Shown: positions 16,967-27,007 of the stretch, piece after piece | How the letters are laid out: every line of letters starts with the position of its first letter | Numbering within the stretch: the stretch's first letter is position 1 | From: G965195345 sp965277775 | GTDB taxonomy: Bacteria > Pseudomonadota > Gammaproteobacteria > CAKMZV01 | Reading direction: 5' to 3' | Length of the DNA stretch: 64,000 bases | NCBI GenBank assembly: GCA_965277775.1 | Contig: OZ255843.1 | Span: forward strand, 930,001 to 994,000 | Program-made: the position numbers and the translations under genes | Notes under the pieces: model-generated | What the model saw: only the letters and a program-made list of their open reading frames with translations | Databases searched by the model: none | Told to the model about the DNA's origin: nothing

Positions 16967-18421
16967 ATGAAAAAAATTCTAATCGCATTATTTGCGATTG
17001 CTTTTATAGCAGTGGTTGCCGCTGGCTTTTATTCATCGTATAAAGTGAAGGAAATGTTTAACCGTGGCGTGGCTGCTACTAATCATGCCTTTCATAAAGA
17101 ACTGCCTATCTTGACAATGAAGGTCGGATCTTACGAAAAAAGTCATCTTACCAGTCGAGCACGAACGATCTTTGAACTTAACGGTACCGGGTACGAAAAA
17201 CTCGACTCTGTGAAAATTGGCCTTATCCATGAAATTTATCATGGCCCATTTATGATAACTCCTGACGGCTTAAAAGTTGGTGCCAGTTATATTGTGACCA
17301 AGGTTGATCAAAACGAACTTAGCCAACATGCCAAGGAATTTCTAAATACCCTATTTCACAGAAAGGAGCCAATTATTGCCACGATGCATATTGGTTTTGA
17401 CAATGAGGTTCATTTAGCTATTCGGGTTGAGGCTATCAATCTGGATTCGAAAATGATGGGTCAATCAAGTCACTCAAACAACTCAGATTTCAAACTGGAT
17501 TTTGACGGACTCACGTTTGAATTCTCATCCAATGTAGGCGCAACAGACGTAAACGGTGAGATAGAAATTGGTGCGATCAATATTGAAGTCCGTGAAGAAG
17601 CAGAGCAGATATTTTCTCTTTATAGTAAAGCCTCTACCATTAAATTTGATGTTGACGAGTTATATAAAGGTATAATTTTGCAAGGGAATTTTGTAATGAA
17701 CGTGCCAAGACTGACGCTAAAAGGCAGTAGCGACAGTGAAGTAATACTAGAGCCTATAGTCTTTTCAGCTACGTCTTCTGAAAAAAACGATAAATATGAA
17801 GGAGTAATGCAGTTTCTCATTGAAAATTTAAAACTGAAGTCACCGCAGTTAGGTGCCGAGCTTCCAAATTTTCAGTTAGATGTACAATCACAGTTATCTG
17901 GTATAGAAGTTGCTGATTTGAAAAATATTATCGATGCGAATAGTACGATAAATCAATCACTTATTTCAATGTTAAAAGACTCGAATCTAAAAGTCACTGG
18001 TGATGAATTAACTCAGCAGTACACTCACTACTTTAAAAATATTGGTGAATCAATAAAGCAAGGCCTGACATTTACTAACCAAATTGAGTTGCGTAGTAGT
18101 GTCGGTAAATCTCGAATTGATTTTAATCTTTATTACAGCAGTCAGCAACGTCTGGTTGAGCTTAATACACTGATGGATCTTGCCTCGTCTATTGATGGAC
18201 TGTTAAAAATAAGTGTTAATAAAAAAATGATAGAGAAAACACCGTTGATTGATTTAATCGGGTTTCCGGTATCAATGGGTATTGCTATAGACACCAGTGA
18301 CTCTTATGAAGCAGCAGCCGCATTAAATGGTGGTGTACTTAGTTTAAACGGAAATCCGTGGCCCTTGTTTCAGATGATGGGTCCAGCTTTGAATCAAACT
18401 CTACCGTGGAAAGTTAAATAG
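16967..18421 (+). CDS. YdgA family (DUF945) protein
   Basis: A 484-residue protein with an N-terminal signal anchor (residues 3-22, followed by GFYSSYKVKEMFNRG, the typical YdgA opening) and a long periplasmic beta-rich region. Length and layout fit DUF945/YdgA, envelope proteins of unknown biochemical role that in E. coli are linked to inner-membrane proteins. AAGGAG lies 7 bases before the ATG. It converges on leuS with only 32 bp between the stops. It may mark the end of the accessory block, since such proteins are usually core genes. Confidence 0.8.
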   Translation: MKKILIALFAIAFIAVVAAGFYSSYKVKEMFNRGVAATNHAFHKELPILTMKVGSYEKSHLTSRARTIFELNGTGYEKLDSVKIGLIHEIYHGPFMITPDGLKVGASYIVTKVDQNELSQHAKEFLNTLFHRKEPIIATMHIGFDNEVHLAIRVEAINLDSKMMGQSSHSNNSDFKLDFDGLTFEFSSNVGATDVNGEIEIGAINIEVREEAEQIFSLYSKASTIKFDVDELYKGIILQGNFVMNVPRLTLKGSSDSEVILEPIVFSATSSEKNDKYEGVMQFLIENLKLKSPQLGAELPNFQLDVQSQLSGIEVADLKNIIDANSTINQSLISMLKDSNLKVTGDELTQQYTHYFKNIGESIKQGLTFTNQIELRSSVGKSRIDFNLYYSSQQRLVELNTLMDLASSIDGLLKISVNKKMIEKTPLIDLIGFPVSMGIAIDTSDSYEAAAALNGGVLSLNGNPWPLFQMMGPALNQTLPWKVK

Positions 18422-18453
18422 GAGTTAGCTATCGCAAAAGGTTGTGCCCGTCA

Positions 18454-20889
18454 CTATTTGACGACGATGTTCAGCAAGCGGCCAGGTATATAAATGGTTT
18501 TAACAATGGTCGCATCTACTAAAAACTTGGCGACGTTCTCGTTTTCAGAAACAATTTTAATCAAATTTTGTTCTTGTTCATTGACATCCACTGTGACACG
18601 ACCTCGAAGTTTGCCATTGATTTGAACGACTAATTCAATGTGGCTTCTTTGTAAGGCTTGGACATCAACCTCTGGCCAAGACGTTTCCATAATCAATCCT
18701 GGATGTCCCAATGCGGACCATAATACTTGGGCAAAATGTGGCACCACAGGCGATAACACCAGAACACAAATGTTTAACCCTTCCAATAAAATGGTTCTGT
18801 CTTGAACATTGTTGATTTCAAATTTGCTTAGGGCATTGAGCAATTCCATCATCGCAGCGATGGCTGTATTGAAGTGATGACGCTCACCAATGTCTCTGCT
18901 GGCTTTTTGCAGCGCCGTATGGATTTCAAAGCGAAGCATTTTTTGCGACTCAGTTAAGTCACCTATTGCTTTGGTCTCTTGCCCGACATTCATCTGGGTA
19001 ATGCGCCACAGGCGACCAAGGAATCGGGATGCCCCCTCTACCCCAGCATCTGACCACTCCAAAGATTGCTCTGGTGGGGCAGCAAACATGGCAAACAATC
19101 GCACTGTGTCTGCGCCGTATTGATCGATCAAACGCTGTGGGTCAACCGTGTTGCCCTTCGATTTTGACATCTTTTCACCGTTCTTAAGCACCATGCCTTG
19201 AGTCAACAACTGCTTGAACGGCTCGTTGCCCTCAACCATGCCTCTATCACGCATCAGTTTATGAAAATAGCGCGCATAAAGCAGATGCAGTATGGCATGC
19301 TCAATGCCGCCAATGTATTGATCCACTGGCAACCACGGCTTGGCGTGTTCGTCTAACATGCCTGTTGTATGATCGCGGCTGCAGAAACGCGCATAGTACC
19401 AAGAAGACTCAAAAAAAGTATCTAAGGTGTCGGTTTCTCTTTCGGCGGGCTCACCGCATTGAGGGCACGGCGTGTCAGTAAAGCCCGCCATTTTTTTCAA
19501 TGACGATCCTGAGCCATCTATTTGTACTTCTTCAGGCAGTGTCACGGGTAAATCGGAATCAGGGACTGGCACATGCCCACAAGATTTGCAATGAATGATT
19601 GGGATGGGGCATCCCCAATACCTTTGACGCGAAACGCCCCAATCACGCAATCTAAAGTTGACCCGCTTTTTACCCCGCCCTTGCGCCGTCAACTCCTGAG
19701 CGATGGCGTCAAATGCTTGAGAGAAATCCATGCCATCAAAGGCGCCACTCTGGCATAAGATGCCATGCTCGGTATAAGCCTGTGCTTGAATGTCGATGTC
19801 TTCACCATCGCTTGGTTTAATGACTTGGACAATTGGCAACTGGTATTTCAAAGCAAAAGCATGATCACGAACATCATGGGCAGGTACGGACATGACCGCA
19901 CCCGTCCCATAACCCATCAACACAAAATTGGCCACCCAGATCGGCAATTGCTCACCCGTTAAAGGATGTATTGCTGTGAATGGCGTTGCCATGCCTGTCT
20001 TCTCCATGGTCTCCATGCTCGATTCAGCCACATCCATCTGGCGACACGTTTGAATAAAGGCTTCTAATTTGGGGTCTTTAATGTCTTTTAATAGTGGATG
20101 TTCTGGGGCAATCGCTAAAAATGATGCCCCCATTAAGGTATCAGGGCGTGTGGTGTAAACCTGCAGCTTTTCGCTGTTCTCAGCGACGACAAAATCAATT
20201 TCAACGCCTTCAGAACGACCGATCCAGTTGCGTTGCATTTGAACCACCGAATTTGGCCAATTAAGGTGATCTAATTCATCAAGCAGCTCTTGGGCATAGT
20301 CGGTAATTTTCAAAAACCATTGCAAAATTTCCCGCCGCTCTATAATCGCCCCTGAACGCCAACCTCTGCCATCAATCACCTGTTCATTGGCTAATACCGT
20401 TTGATCGACCGGATCCCAGTTGACCACACTTTTTTTACGATAGACTTGCCCGCTGTTAAACAATTGGATAAAAAACCATTGTTCCCATTTATAGTAATCA
20501 GGATGACACGTGGCGATTTCTTTTGACCAATCATAAGCAAAGCCCAATCGCTTGAGTTGGCTGCGCATTTCATCAATATTTTTGTAGGTCCACGTTGCAG
20601 GATGCACTTTATTTTTAATGGCCGCATTTTCCGCAGGCAGACCAAAAGCGTCCCAACCCATCGGTTGAAATACATTCTTACCTTGCATTCTCTGAAATCT
20701 TGAAATCACATCGCCGATGGTGTAATTTCTGACATGACCCATATGTAATTTCCCTGAGGGGTAAGGGAACATGGACAAACAATAGTACCTTGGCTTGTCG
20801 TCGGCAAGATCAGTCGAAAAACTGTCCTGTTGATCCCACAATTTTTGGACTTCTGATTCTATCTGTTGCGGTTTATATTCGGCGTTCAT
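18454..20889 (-). CDS. leuS: Leucyl-tRNA synthetase
   Basis: Class I synthetase that charges tRNA-Leu. The HIGH motif appears as HMGH (residues 49-52) and KMSKS near residue 570 (EKMSKSKGN). The CP1 editing domain, which clears mischarged tRNA, lies between, with VYTTRPDTLMG at about 240. A zinc-type cluster, CKSCGHVP and CPQCGEPAE, is visible in the middle. At 811 residues it is somewhat shorter than E. coli LeuRS (860), but no key motif is missing. The recC stop lies 95 bp upstream on the same strand. No lptE or holA follows, as it would in E. coli. Confidence 0.98.
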   Translation of the reverse strand: MNAEYKPQQIESEVQKLWDQQDSFSTDLADDKPRYYCLSMFPYPSGKLHMGHVRNYTIGDVISRFQRMQGKNVFQPMGWDAFGLPAENAAIKNKVHPATWTYKNIDEMRSQLKRLGFAYDWSKEIATCHPDYYKWEQWFFIQLFNSGQVYRKKSVVNWDPVDQTVLANEQVIDGRGWRSGAIIERREILQWFLKITDYAQELLDELDHLNWPNSVVQMQRNWIGRSEGVEIDFVVAENSEKLQVYTTRPDTLMGASFLAIAPEHPLLKDIKDPKLEAFIQTCRQMDVAESSMETMEKTGMATPFTAIHPLTGEQLPIWVANFVLMGYGTGAVMSVPAHDVRDHAFALKYQLPIVQVIKPSDGEDIDIQAQAYTEHGILCQSGAFDGMDFSQAFDAIAQELTAQGRGKKRVNFRLRDWGVSRQRYWGCPIPIIHCKSCGHVPVPDSDLPVTLPEEVQIDGSGSSLKKMAGFTDTPCPQCGEPAERETDTLDTFFESSWYYARFCSRDHTTGMLDEHAKPWLPVDQYIGGIEHAILHLLYARYFHKLMRDRGMVEGNEPFKQLLTQGMVLKNGEKMSKSKGNTVDPQRLIDQYGADTVRLFAMFAAPPEQSLEWSDAGVEGASRFLGRLWRITQMNVGQETKAIGDLTESQKMLRFEIHTALQKASRDIGERHHFNTAIAAMMELLNALSKFEINNVQDRTILLEGLNICVLVLSPVVPHFAQVLWSALGHPGLIMETSWPEVDVQALQRSHIELVVQINGKLRGRVTVDVNEQEQNLIKIVSENENVAKFLVDATIVKTIYIPGRLLNIVVK

Positions 20890-20983
20890 GGATTTTGGGT
20901 CGGCTTAAAATGAGGCGGAATTTTAACACGTTGAACCGCCATGGAATGGCAATAAGGCTTCCATCAAGCGGTTATTTATGTGC

Positions 20984-23900
20984 TTATGATTGCGCATCTA
21001 AAAATGGTTGGACAATCAATGGGGTGTAATGAATTAAATGTTTCAACACTTCGGCCTTTATGGCTTTTGCATCCAATGACTTTTGGCTGGCATACCACAA
21101 TGCATTGTATGGGTCATCCAAATCCCTGAATCCTTTGTCAGTGGATCGCACAAAAAAATCATTAGGCACGTATTGTTTTTTTTCAGGTGGTAGTTTCGCC
21201 CATTTAAAACAGGTTTCGGGAAAATAAGGCATTGCCTCATTCAGCCCTGTTTGGCTGAGTTCAAAAAGATTTTGTAATTGTTCTCTGGCGTCATGTTGAG
21301 GAATCGCCTTAAGCCTCAATGACGATTGGGTGATGGACTCAATGACAAAATCGGTGTTTTTGCCTTGAGCACAACAGAACAGATGCCAAAACCAGGCTTG
21401 TGTTTTCTGTCGAGCATGCGGCTCCTTCATGACAAGCATCATTGGCTGTCCGTCCTGCAATAATAGGTCTTGAGCGTACAAACATACATGGTCATCAAGC
21501 CACATTCGTTCAAGCGGCGAAGGGTTTACGGTATCTAATTGGCCAAGTTTTGCAACAATCTCAGCCATTCGATTTTCAACTACCATCTTATCGACTGGGT
21601 GAAACATGGCATTCAACGACTTCATCGCCGCATCTTTGGGCAATTGGTGCAATAAATCCAGCGCTTCACGAAGCCATTGGCTGTCGTACATTGATTCCCA
21701 CAGATAATGCTCTACCTGACGTTCTTTAGACCAAGGGATTTGAATGCCCTGATTGATAAAATAACTGCGCAATGGGTTTTGCCAAAACCGCACGAGCCCC
21801 TCTAAGGGGAACAGCGACTGGTTCAAATGTAGCGGAGTTTCCTCATTGGTGGCTTCAGGTATGACAGTAGGCTCATCGAGAGATTCATGCTCTACAACCG
21901 ACTCATCAATTGGCGCATTAGCAACCGCTTTGGTCTGTGAATTAATGCTTTGATCTTGACTTAACTGTAACCATTGTGGGGGCATTATCTGCAGCAAGGG
22001 GTGCATGATTAGATTGATTTTATCCTCAGCGTAGCTCAGTATTAATTGATTCTGTGTGGCGCACAACACCTGCAATAGACAACTTTCGGCAGAATGGTTT
22101 TTGGCCGCGTCCGTCATGCGTGGATGATGTCGCCTTAGATCAAATTGTTTGGCATGACGCGTCGTTCTCAGTGCCGTACTTCCCATACCCAGAATCATTT
22201 GGAAAGGTCTTGGAATGCCTTGAACATTGCTTAAATCGACAAAGGCAAGGCGACCTGAATTGGCTCTAAATTGTGGCTTTTGTTTGATAAAATCTGCTAA
22301 TCCATTGACCACACATTCCCAAGAAATCAAAGGAAGCGCCAGGTTCGATGGGCAATTTGATTTCCACTGATCAATTGTGGCTGTAAAAGATTCCACCATG
22401 GTTTGATCTTCACCATAGACTGTTTTCACTAACATTATCAAAGAGGACTGCCAATCACTGAGACTTTTGGGTTGGTTTGACTGCTCAACCCATTGAATAA
22501 GCTTCTGGATGAAAATACTCAAATTTTGAATGTTTTCAAAATCGTTAACGTTCTCGGGTAATGCCACAATATTGTCTGCAATGGGTTGACGTTCTTGAGT
22601 CAATAAACCCGCATACAGACTGCTAAGCCCCTGGCGCCAGCTGAGACCATGCGTGTCTTGCAGCGTATTGACCCCAGAACGCACCCCCAACTCAAACAAC
22701 TGTTGCAATAGTAACTTCAATACGCTGTTAGAGCACTTCGTTTGCTGTTCTAACAGTGGGTTCAATAGCCACAATTCCCAATCATTAAAGCGACCAGCAG
22801 GCGTCTTCAAAAGCTGTAACAAGGTCATGAAATGCAATGACTCCTCATCATAAGCCTGCTGATTTATCGAGTATTCAACATCATAAAAAACCGCAGGAAT
22901 CAATGGCGCGTATTGCTCAATATTGGATAAAACAATTGCGCAATCATGCAAGGCGCAGTGTGGATTTTCAGTTAAAAATGCACTGACCTTGATGCGTGCA
23001 ACCTGCAATTCATCATAGGCGGATTGAGCACGGATGAGTTGCAGCGAATCATCTGGGACAAAAGGCTCGTCAATCGCCGTGTCCGCCATAATGGATCTTT
23101 GTAATTGTGCCAAAACGGCATCACCTATGGGTTCATCTGACACAGCATTGTCATCTGCGCCCAGTTCTATGAGTTGTTCAACAAACAGTGCCGTCTCTGA
23201 CCCCCATGCCGTTAGGATTGGATTATTGAGGTAAATGTGTTGCTCAGGATTATCTGTAAATTGGTTGAGTCGGCTTTGGCGCACGCGATCTGACCAGTAT
23301 TCTTGTGAGGGATTAAATACAAATAGTACAACCTCCAATGATTGACTTAATTGATTCAATACGTTCAGAACATCTTTCTCCATATTGGCCTCAGCCACCA
23401 CAAGGAGGGTGTTACCAAAATTCGCAACGAGCGCGTCTTGTTGCGCCTTGGTCAATTGCGACAATTTTTGATTTAATTGCTGTATTTGCGCAAATAATGG
23501 CACTGAATCTTGTTCATGCTCGAACAAGTGTTGCCACAATTTTTGCTGCCACGCCTCATCATCACCCAAAACTAAACGAGTCCCTTTTTGCCAACACAAC
23601 AGCCAATCTTCACGTTCCTTTTGATAGCCATCAAATAGCGCAGCAAGCTCGCTCGATAGCAACCAACACTGTTCCTGAACGTCCCCGCCTCTTTGACAAT
23701 AGTCGGTTAGTTTTTTTTCATCAATGCGATTCAAATAATCAAATATTCTCCAGCGCAGAATCGGCACAGAAAAATTTTTACTATAAGGGACTTTTAACAA
23801 CTGACTGAGCGTGTCGATGAGCGTGCTCTGATGCAGCCTTTTGGTATTTGCCAACACCGATAATCGCTGGCTGAGCGCATCAGACAACCACTGCTCAACA

Positions 23901-24016
23901 AACATGTTGGGCACAACTAAGTTCAATGGCACCAGAGGCGTAGTGGTTTTGCGAGACAACTGCTCTGCCAAACCATCGGCTAATGAAACAAAATTATTGA
24001 TGTAATGAATTTGCAT
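20984..24016 (-). CDS. recC: RecC subunit of exonuclease V
   Basis: A protein of about 1010 residues matching RecC, the Chi-recognising subunit of the RecBCD helicase-nuclease that processes double-strand ends. The opening (HYINNFVSLADGLAEQL, then PLNLVVPNMFVEQWLSDAL) matches the RecC start 'long-name, pinned strand, then WL' pattern, and FQMILGMG with RRHHPRMTDA near residue 620 is typical. A TTG at 24061 is in frame, but the ATG at 24016 aligns with the usual RecC N-terminus. It overlaps no recB or recD; the neighbours are leuS and a hydrolase 53 bp upstream. RecB and RecD must be elsewhere. Confidence 0.9.
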   Translation of the reverse strand: MQIHYINNFVSLADGLAEQLSRKTTTPLVPLNLVVPNMFVEQWLSDALSQRLSVLANTKRLHQSTLIDTLSQLLKVPYSKNFSVPILRWRIFDYLNRIDEKKLTDYCQRGGDVQEQCWLLSSELAALFDGYQKEREDWLLCWQKGTRLVLGDDEAWQQKLWQHLFEHEQDSVPLFAQIQQLNQKLSQLTKAQQDALVANFGNTLLVVAEANMEKDVLNVLNQLSQSLEVVLFVFNPSQEYWSDRVRQSRLNQFTDNPEQHIYLNNPILTAWGSETALFVEQLIELGADDNAVSDEPIGDAVLAQLQRSIMADTAIDEPFVPDDSLQLIRAQSAYDELQVARIKVSAFLTENPHCALHDCAIVLSNIEQYAPLIPAVFYDVEYSINQQAYDEESLHFMTLLQLLKTPAGRFNDWELWLLNPLLEQQTKCSNSVLKLLLQQLFELGVRSGVNTLQDTHGLSWRQGLSSLYAGLLTQERQPIADNIVALPENVNDFENIQNLSIFIQKLIQWVEQSNQPKSLSDWQSSLIMLVKTVYGEDQTMVESFTATIDQWKSNCPSNLALPLISWECVVNGLADFIKQKPQFRANSGRLAFVDLSNVQGIPRPFQMILGMGSTALRTTRHAKQFDLRRHHPRMTDAAKNHSAESCLLQVLCATQNQLILSYAEDKINLIMHPLLQIMPPQWLQLSQDQSINSQTKAVANAPIDESVVEHESLDEPTVIPEATNEETPLHLNQSLFPLEGLVRFWQNPLRSYFINQGIQIPWSKERQVEHYLWESMYDSQWLREALDLLHQLPKDAAMKSLNAMFHPVDKMVVENRMAEIVAKLGQLDTVNPSPLERMWLDDHVCLYAQDLLLQDGQPMMLVMKEPHARQKTQAWFWHLFCCAQGKNTDFVIESITQSSLRLKAIPQHDAREQLQNLFELSQTGLNEAMPYFPETCFKWAKLPPEKKQYVPNDFFVRSTDKGFRDLDDPYNALWYASQKSLDAKAIKAEVLKHLIHYTPLIVQPFLDAQS

Positions 24017-24068
24017 TTTCGCTATGTCAATATCGACAGCGATTCGGTGAATTGAGTGCAATAGGCCA

Positions 24069-24932
24069 TCATTTGGATTGATACCAATCTACAATCAATT
24101 CCACCAATTCTTCTGCGTAGAAATCACGAAAAAAATGATCAGCACCGTCTATGATTGCCGTTGGGTGATGGGGACTCTTTTCAGCCAACCCCTGTGGCAG
24201 AGCTTTGGCTAAGGGATCCTCATTGCCATAAACCACCAGCACAGGTTTTGAGATTTCTGCTAAAACGGTGGGCGTGTCTTTGCGTTTATCATCTCCTAAA
24301 TACGACATCACAGATTGCGCAGAAACTTGCGTTTCACCGCAATGGAGGAAAGCATCAACGGCCTTTAACGCCTGCGGTTGACCCGATTTCACTTGCTGCT
24401 TCGCCCATTTTAATTGTTTGGCTTGTGCTGCATTCAACTGACCTGAAAAGGTCAGGGGCGCGATCAAAACCACCTTGCCTTGGATGGCAGAATGATTCTC
24501 AGCATAGAATTGGGCGATTTGATGCCCGCCACGCGAATGTCCTAAAAGATGGATTTTCTCAACCCCCTGCTTTTTCAACCAGACCATCCATTGTTTTAAC
24601 TCCGCTTTGGCATCTTCATGTTGATGAAAGTGCTTGCTGTTACAAGCAAATGGGCCTTTGCGATCGTCTTGCTCCAAAGACAAGTTAATCGACAGTGAGT
24701 TCAATCCATACTCAGCAAGCAAAGCTTGTAATTCTGAAATGATTTCAGAATCATAATGTGAAAGCGTGCCATGTAAAAGCAAGACAACGGCATTGCCTGG
24801 CAACTTCTGATTACCTGAAAGCACAATCTTGCCGCTCAATGTTAGATCTTTAAAAGGGAGGGAAACAGCAGTCTCAGATGCCCAAGTCAATGGGGACAAT
24901 AAGATGAAGAAGATTAGGATTAGGCTTTTCAT
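24069..24932 (-). CDS. Secreted alpha/beta hydrolase
   Basis: An N-terminal signal peptide (residues 1-18, cleaved after TWAS or nearby) precedes an alpha/beta-hydrolase fold. LLLHGTLSHYDSE is the oxyanion region, LGHSRGGHQ holds the nucleophile Ser (near residue 132), YGNEDP the acid Asp, and DGADHFFRD the His. A four-Cys set is not present; two Cys (FACNS, LHCGE) could pair in the periplasm. Substrate unknown: esterase, lipase or peptide hydrolase are all possible. It lies just upstream of recC on the same strand and may be co-transcribed. Confidence 0.85.
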   Translation of the reverse strand: MKSLILIFFILLSPLTWASETAVSLPFKDLTLSGKIVLSGNQKLPGNAVVLLLHGTLSHYDSEIISELQALLAEYGLNSLSINLSLEQDDRKGPFACNSKHFHQHEDAKAELKQWMVWLKKQGVEKIHLLGHSRGGHQIAQFYAENHSAIQGKVVLIAPLTFSGQLNAAQAKQLKWAKQQVKSGQPQALKAVDAFLHCGETQVSAQSVMSYLGDDKRKDTPTVLAEISKPVLVVYGNEDPLAKALPQGLAEKSPHHPTAIIDGADHFFRDFYAEELVELIVDWYQSK

Positions 24933-25144
24933 CTGTGTACTTGAATTATTAAACCATTAGACCAACGAAAAAACGGCAACCCCGTGCCAGTCCTTACTCA
25001 TAAACAAGAACGGCAGCCTGAGTCAGAAAATAACAAAGCAGACACCGACATTGATCGCGCACATCTTGTGCACTCAATGATTTGTTGAAAATAAGCTTGA
25101 TGAAAACTGTAAAACCAGCAAGTGGTGGAAACAGATCCGCGTCT

Positions 25145-25408
25145 TTACGCCATTGCTTTTAGGCGACCATGTAGCCGTGAAATGTCGCGAGATGCTTTGT
25201 TGTTTCTAAAAATGCCTTTAGCACTGGCTCTTGACATTTCAGATTGCGCCAACTTGAAAGCCGAATGCGCTTCATCTTTTTGACCTGCTTCAATGGCAAC
25301 GTCTGTTTTTTTCATATAAGTTCTCACACGAGAACGAATGGTTACATTGTGTTGGCGTCTGATTTCCGCTTGACGCGCCCGTTTAATTGCTGATTTTATA
25401 TTAGCCAC
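25145..25408 (-). CDS. rpsT: 30S ribosomal protein S20
   Basis: An 87-residue, Lys/Arg-rich helical protein binding 16S rRNA in the small subunit. ANIKSAIKRARQ at the start and NKASRDISRLHGRLKA at the end are typical of S20. The start is GTG at 25408, with AGGAGTAAGTC before it. Non-ATG starts are common for rpsT, whose translation is self-regulated in E. coli. It stands alone here. Confidence 0.97.
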   Translation of the reverse strand: MANIKSAIKRARQAEIRRQHNVTIRSRVRTYMKKTDVAIEAGQKDEAHSAFKLAQSEMSRASAKGIFRNNKASRDISRLHGRLKAMA

Positions 25409-25676
25409 TTTGACTTACTCCTGCCTGTTATTCATAATTCACCGACCCGCTCCAACAAAGCTGTCCGACCGAGGGAAGGTATTGATAATGGGCGCTCATT
25501 ATACATTAGAACCCCCATTAAATGGCTGGATGATAACGAAGCAATGACAAACCTTTTTAAGCATACAAATCATTGTGAATCATACCCTTTCAACCTCCCA
25601 AAATCGCTTGCAGGTGCAGAGTTCAATATTCAATAAACAGCAATGGAACTTTCGGCTATCTAAGCCTATATAGTGC

Positions 25677-26063
25677 TCAAGAATGCTTTTTTAACCAATT
25701 AGAAAATTGTTCTTCTGAAATTTCATTACACGCCAGAGCCACCATATTTGTCACGATTTCGTGTTGAGGCGGAGCACAAGTAATTCCATTCAATTTTAAA
25801 AAAACAATGGCTGAAAGATATGCAGTGCGTTTATTTCCATCCAAAAAAGCGTGATTTTTTGCTATTCCAAAAGCATAATTTGCAGCCAAACTGTATAAAT
25901 CTACGACTGCTTTATTGTACAAATATGAATTTCTGGGACGAGCCAGCGCAGAATTTAATAAGGCTTGATCACGTACTGAACCCTCTATTTCACCAAAAGC
26001 ACCAACCAACATGTCGTTAAAAATGATGATTTTTTGATCATCAAGCCAGATTGGCTCATTCAT
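25677..26063 (-). CDS. doc: Doc-type (Fic fold) toxin
   Basis: A 128-residue death-on-curing toxin. HAFLDGNKR (residues 71-79) is the Fic/Doc active-site loop, with His71 as base and Lys/Arg typical of Doc rather than AMPylating Fic enzymes. Doc kinases phosphorylate EF-Tu and stop translation. Its ATG overlaps the antitoxin's TGA by 4 bp (ATGA), the usual antitoxin-toxin coupling. The pair lies in AT-rich DNA between rpsT and a tRNA gene and probably stabilises the accessory region or acts against phage. Confidence 0.9.
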   Translation of the reverse strand: MNEPIWLDDQKIIIFNDMLVGAFGEIEGSVRDQALLNSALARPRNSYLYNKAVVDLYSLAANYAFGIAKNHAFLDGNKRTAYLSAIVFLKLNGITCAPPQHEIVTNMVALACNEISEEQFSNWLKKHS

Positions 26064-26290
26064 CTCGTGGAAAGGGCTTTTAGCGCATCCTTATCTCGAG
26101 CAATAACCTCCTCGGCAATATCCATTGCATTTGCAAATGCTGGGTCATAAGGGGTTAAAAGCAAGCCACGAGTCGTTTCTACCACGTATAGCGTATCACC
26201 CTCTTGCACACGGAGTTTATGAAGCACTTCTTTAGGAAAAGTTGTGCCAATTGAATTACCCGTTTTTCGAAGTTTTAAAGTTTTATTCAT
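26060..26290 (-). CDS. AbrB/MazE-type antitoxin
   Basis: A 76-residue protein with an N-terminal swapped-hairpin AbrB fold: LKLRKTGNSIGTTFPKEVLHKLRVQEGDTLYV. Such folds bind the operon's own promoter as dimers. The C-terminal tail (FANAMDIAEEVIARDKDALKALS) should wrap the toxin. Doc is classically paired with Phd; an AbrB-type partner is a known alternative in annotated genomes. First gene of the toxin-antitoxin operon. Confidence 0.88.
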   Translation of the reverse strand: MNKTLKLRKTGNSIGTTFPKEVLHKLRVQEGDTLYVVETTRGLLLTPYDPAFANAMDIAEEVIARDKDALKALSTR

Positions 26291-26815
26291 AGACCGTATG
26301 TTATTACAAATGTCTCATTTATGCAAGTTATTTTTAATATTTGAGCTTGTAAAAACCATTCTTATGGTTCTTTATGATGGCGGAGGCATCATGCATTCTT
26401 AGTATGAATTACCTTTGATGACTCCTCTTCAGACATGCTTTTAATTAGCTCTTATGTCACTTCAAAAGCGGCATCAGACCATCCTAACTTTAAAAGACAC
26501 CTCTACTCTCTTACAGTTTCAGCTAAGATACTATCCATTACTGCTCATTATGCTATAGGGCTTATCTACTCGTAGAAGGGCCTGCTGTTTAAAGTGTCTG
26601 GACGATGGAGAAGCATTCACAATTAGATGAAGGGCATACATGACGCTCATTTACTCAACAGGCTAAATTACCAAACTACCAGCTGAAAAATCATACCATT
26701 AGACGTGCTAATTAAAATGGATTACAACAACTAGGGATTTTGATATAATCGACGTTAAGTTACTGTAGCAATGCTATCAAAACACATTCATTCTTAAATA
26801 CATAGGAGACAGTTT
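26291..26815. other. 525-bp gap between TA module and protease pair
   Basis: This divergent region holds no gene I can support in any frame. It has an inverted repeat, AACCAT-TCTT-ATGGTT (26354-26369), about 65 bp upstream of the antitoxin, and a promoter for the rightward pair at 26722-26749. The rest has many stops in all frames, which suits decayed DNA. Confidence 0.5.
26722..26749 (+). promoter_or_regulatory. Promoter of small-protein/protease pair
   Basis: TTACAA at 26722-26727 and a perfect TATAAT at 26744-26749, 16 bases apart, form a good sigma-70-type promoter. Transcription would start near 26756, 60 bp before the first gene. Confidence 0.6.
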
Positions 26816-27007
26816 ATGAAGACGCCTGCTAAAGAATTAAGTTCAAAGGATAAATTGATACGATTACAAAAACTAGCTAAGGAAATGGAAACTATACGTA
26901 GCATTCCCTTATACAGTCCAAACAATGTTGAGTCAAAACCCAATCCCAAAATTATTACCTCACCCAGTTCAGACCCTAATTTCTTTACGTTAAAAAATCA
27001 TGCCTAA
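26816..27007 (+). CDS. Small hypothetical protein coupled to SDH protease
   Basis: A 63-residue protein: a charged, helical N-terminal half (KELSSKDKLIRLQKLAKEMETI) and a proline- and serine-rich, probably unfolded tail. No family recognised. Support is good despite its size: AGGAGA lies 8 bases before the ATG, a strong promoter precedes it, and its stop overlaps the protease start by 8 bp. It could be a regulator, adaptor or substrate of the protease. Confidence 0.7.
   Translation: MKTPAKELSSKDKLIRLQKLAKEMETIRSIPLYSPNNVESKPNPKIITSPSSDPNFFTLKNHA

Noticed and set aside
23338..23808. 156-codon plus-strand frame
   Set aside because: Opposite strand of recC, no ribosome binding site.
24155..24688. 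177-codon plus-strand frame
   Set aside because: Opposite strand of the hydrolase catalytic region; proline-rich and without a start signal.
25000..25700. Direct repeat of the tRNA 3' end as an attachment site
   Set aside because: No matching copy found on reading the stretch.
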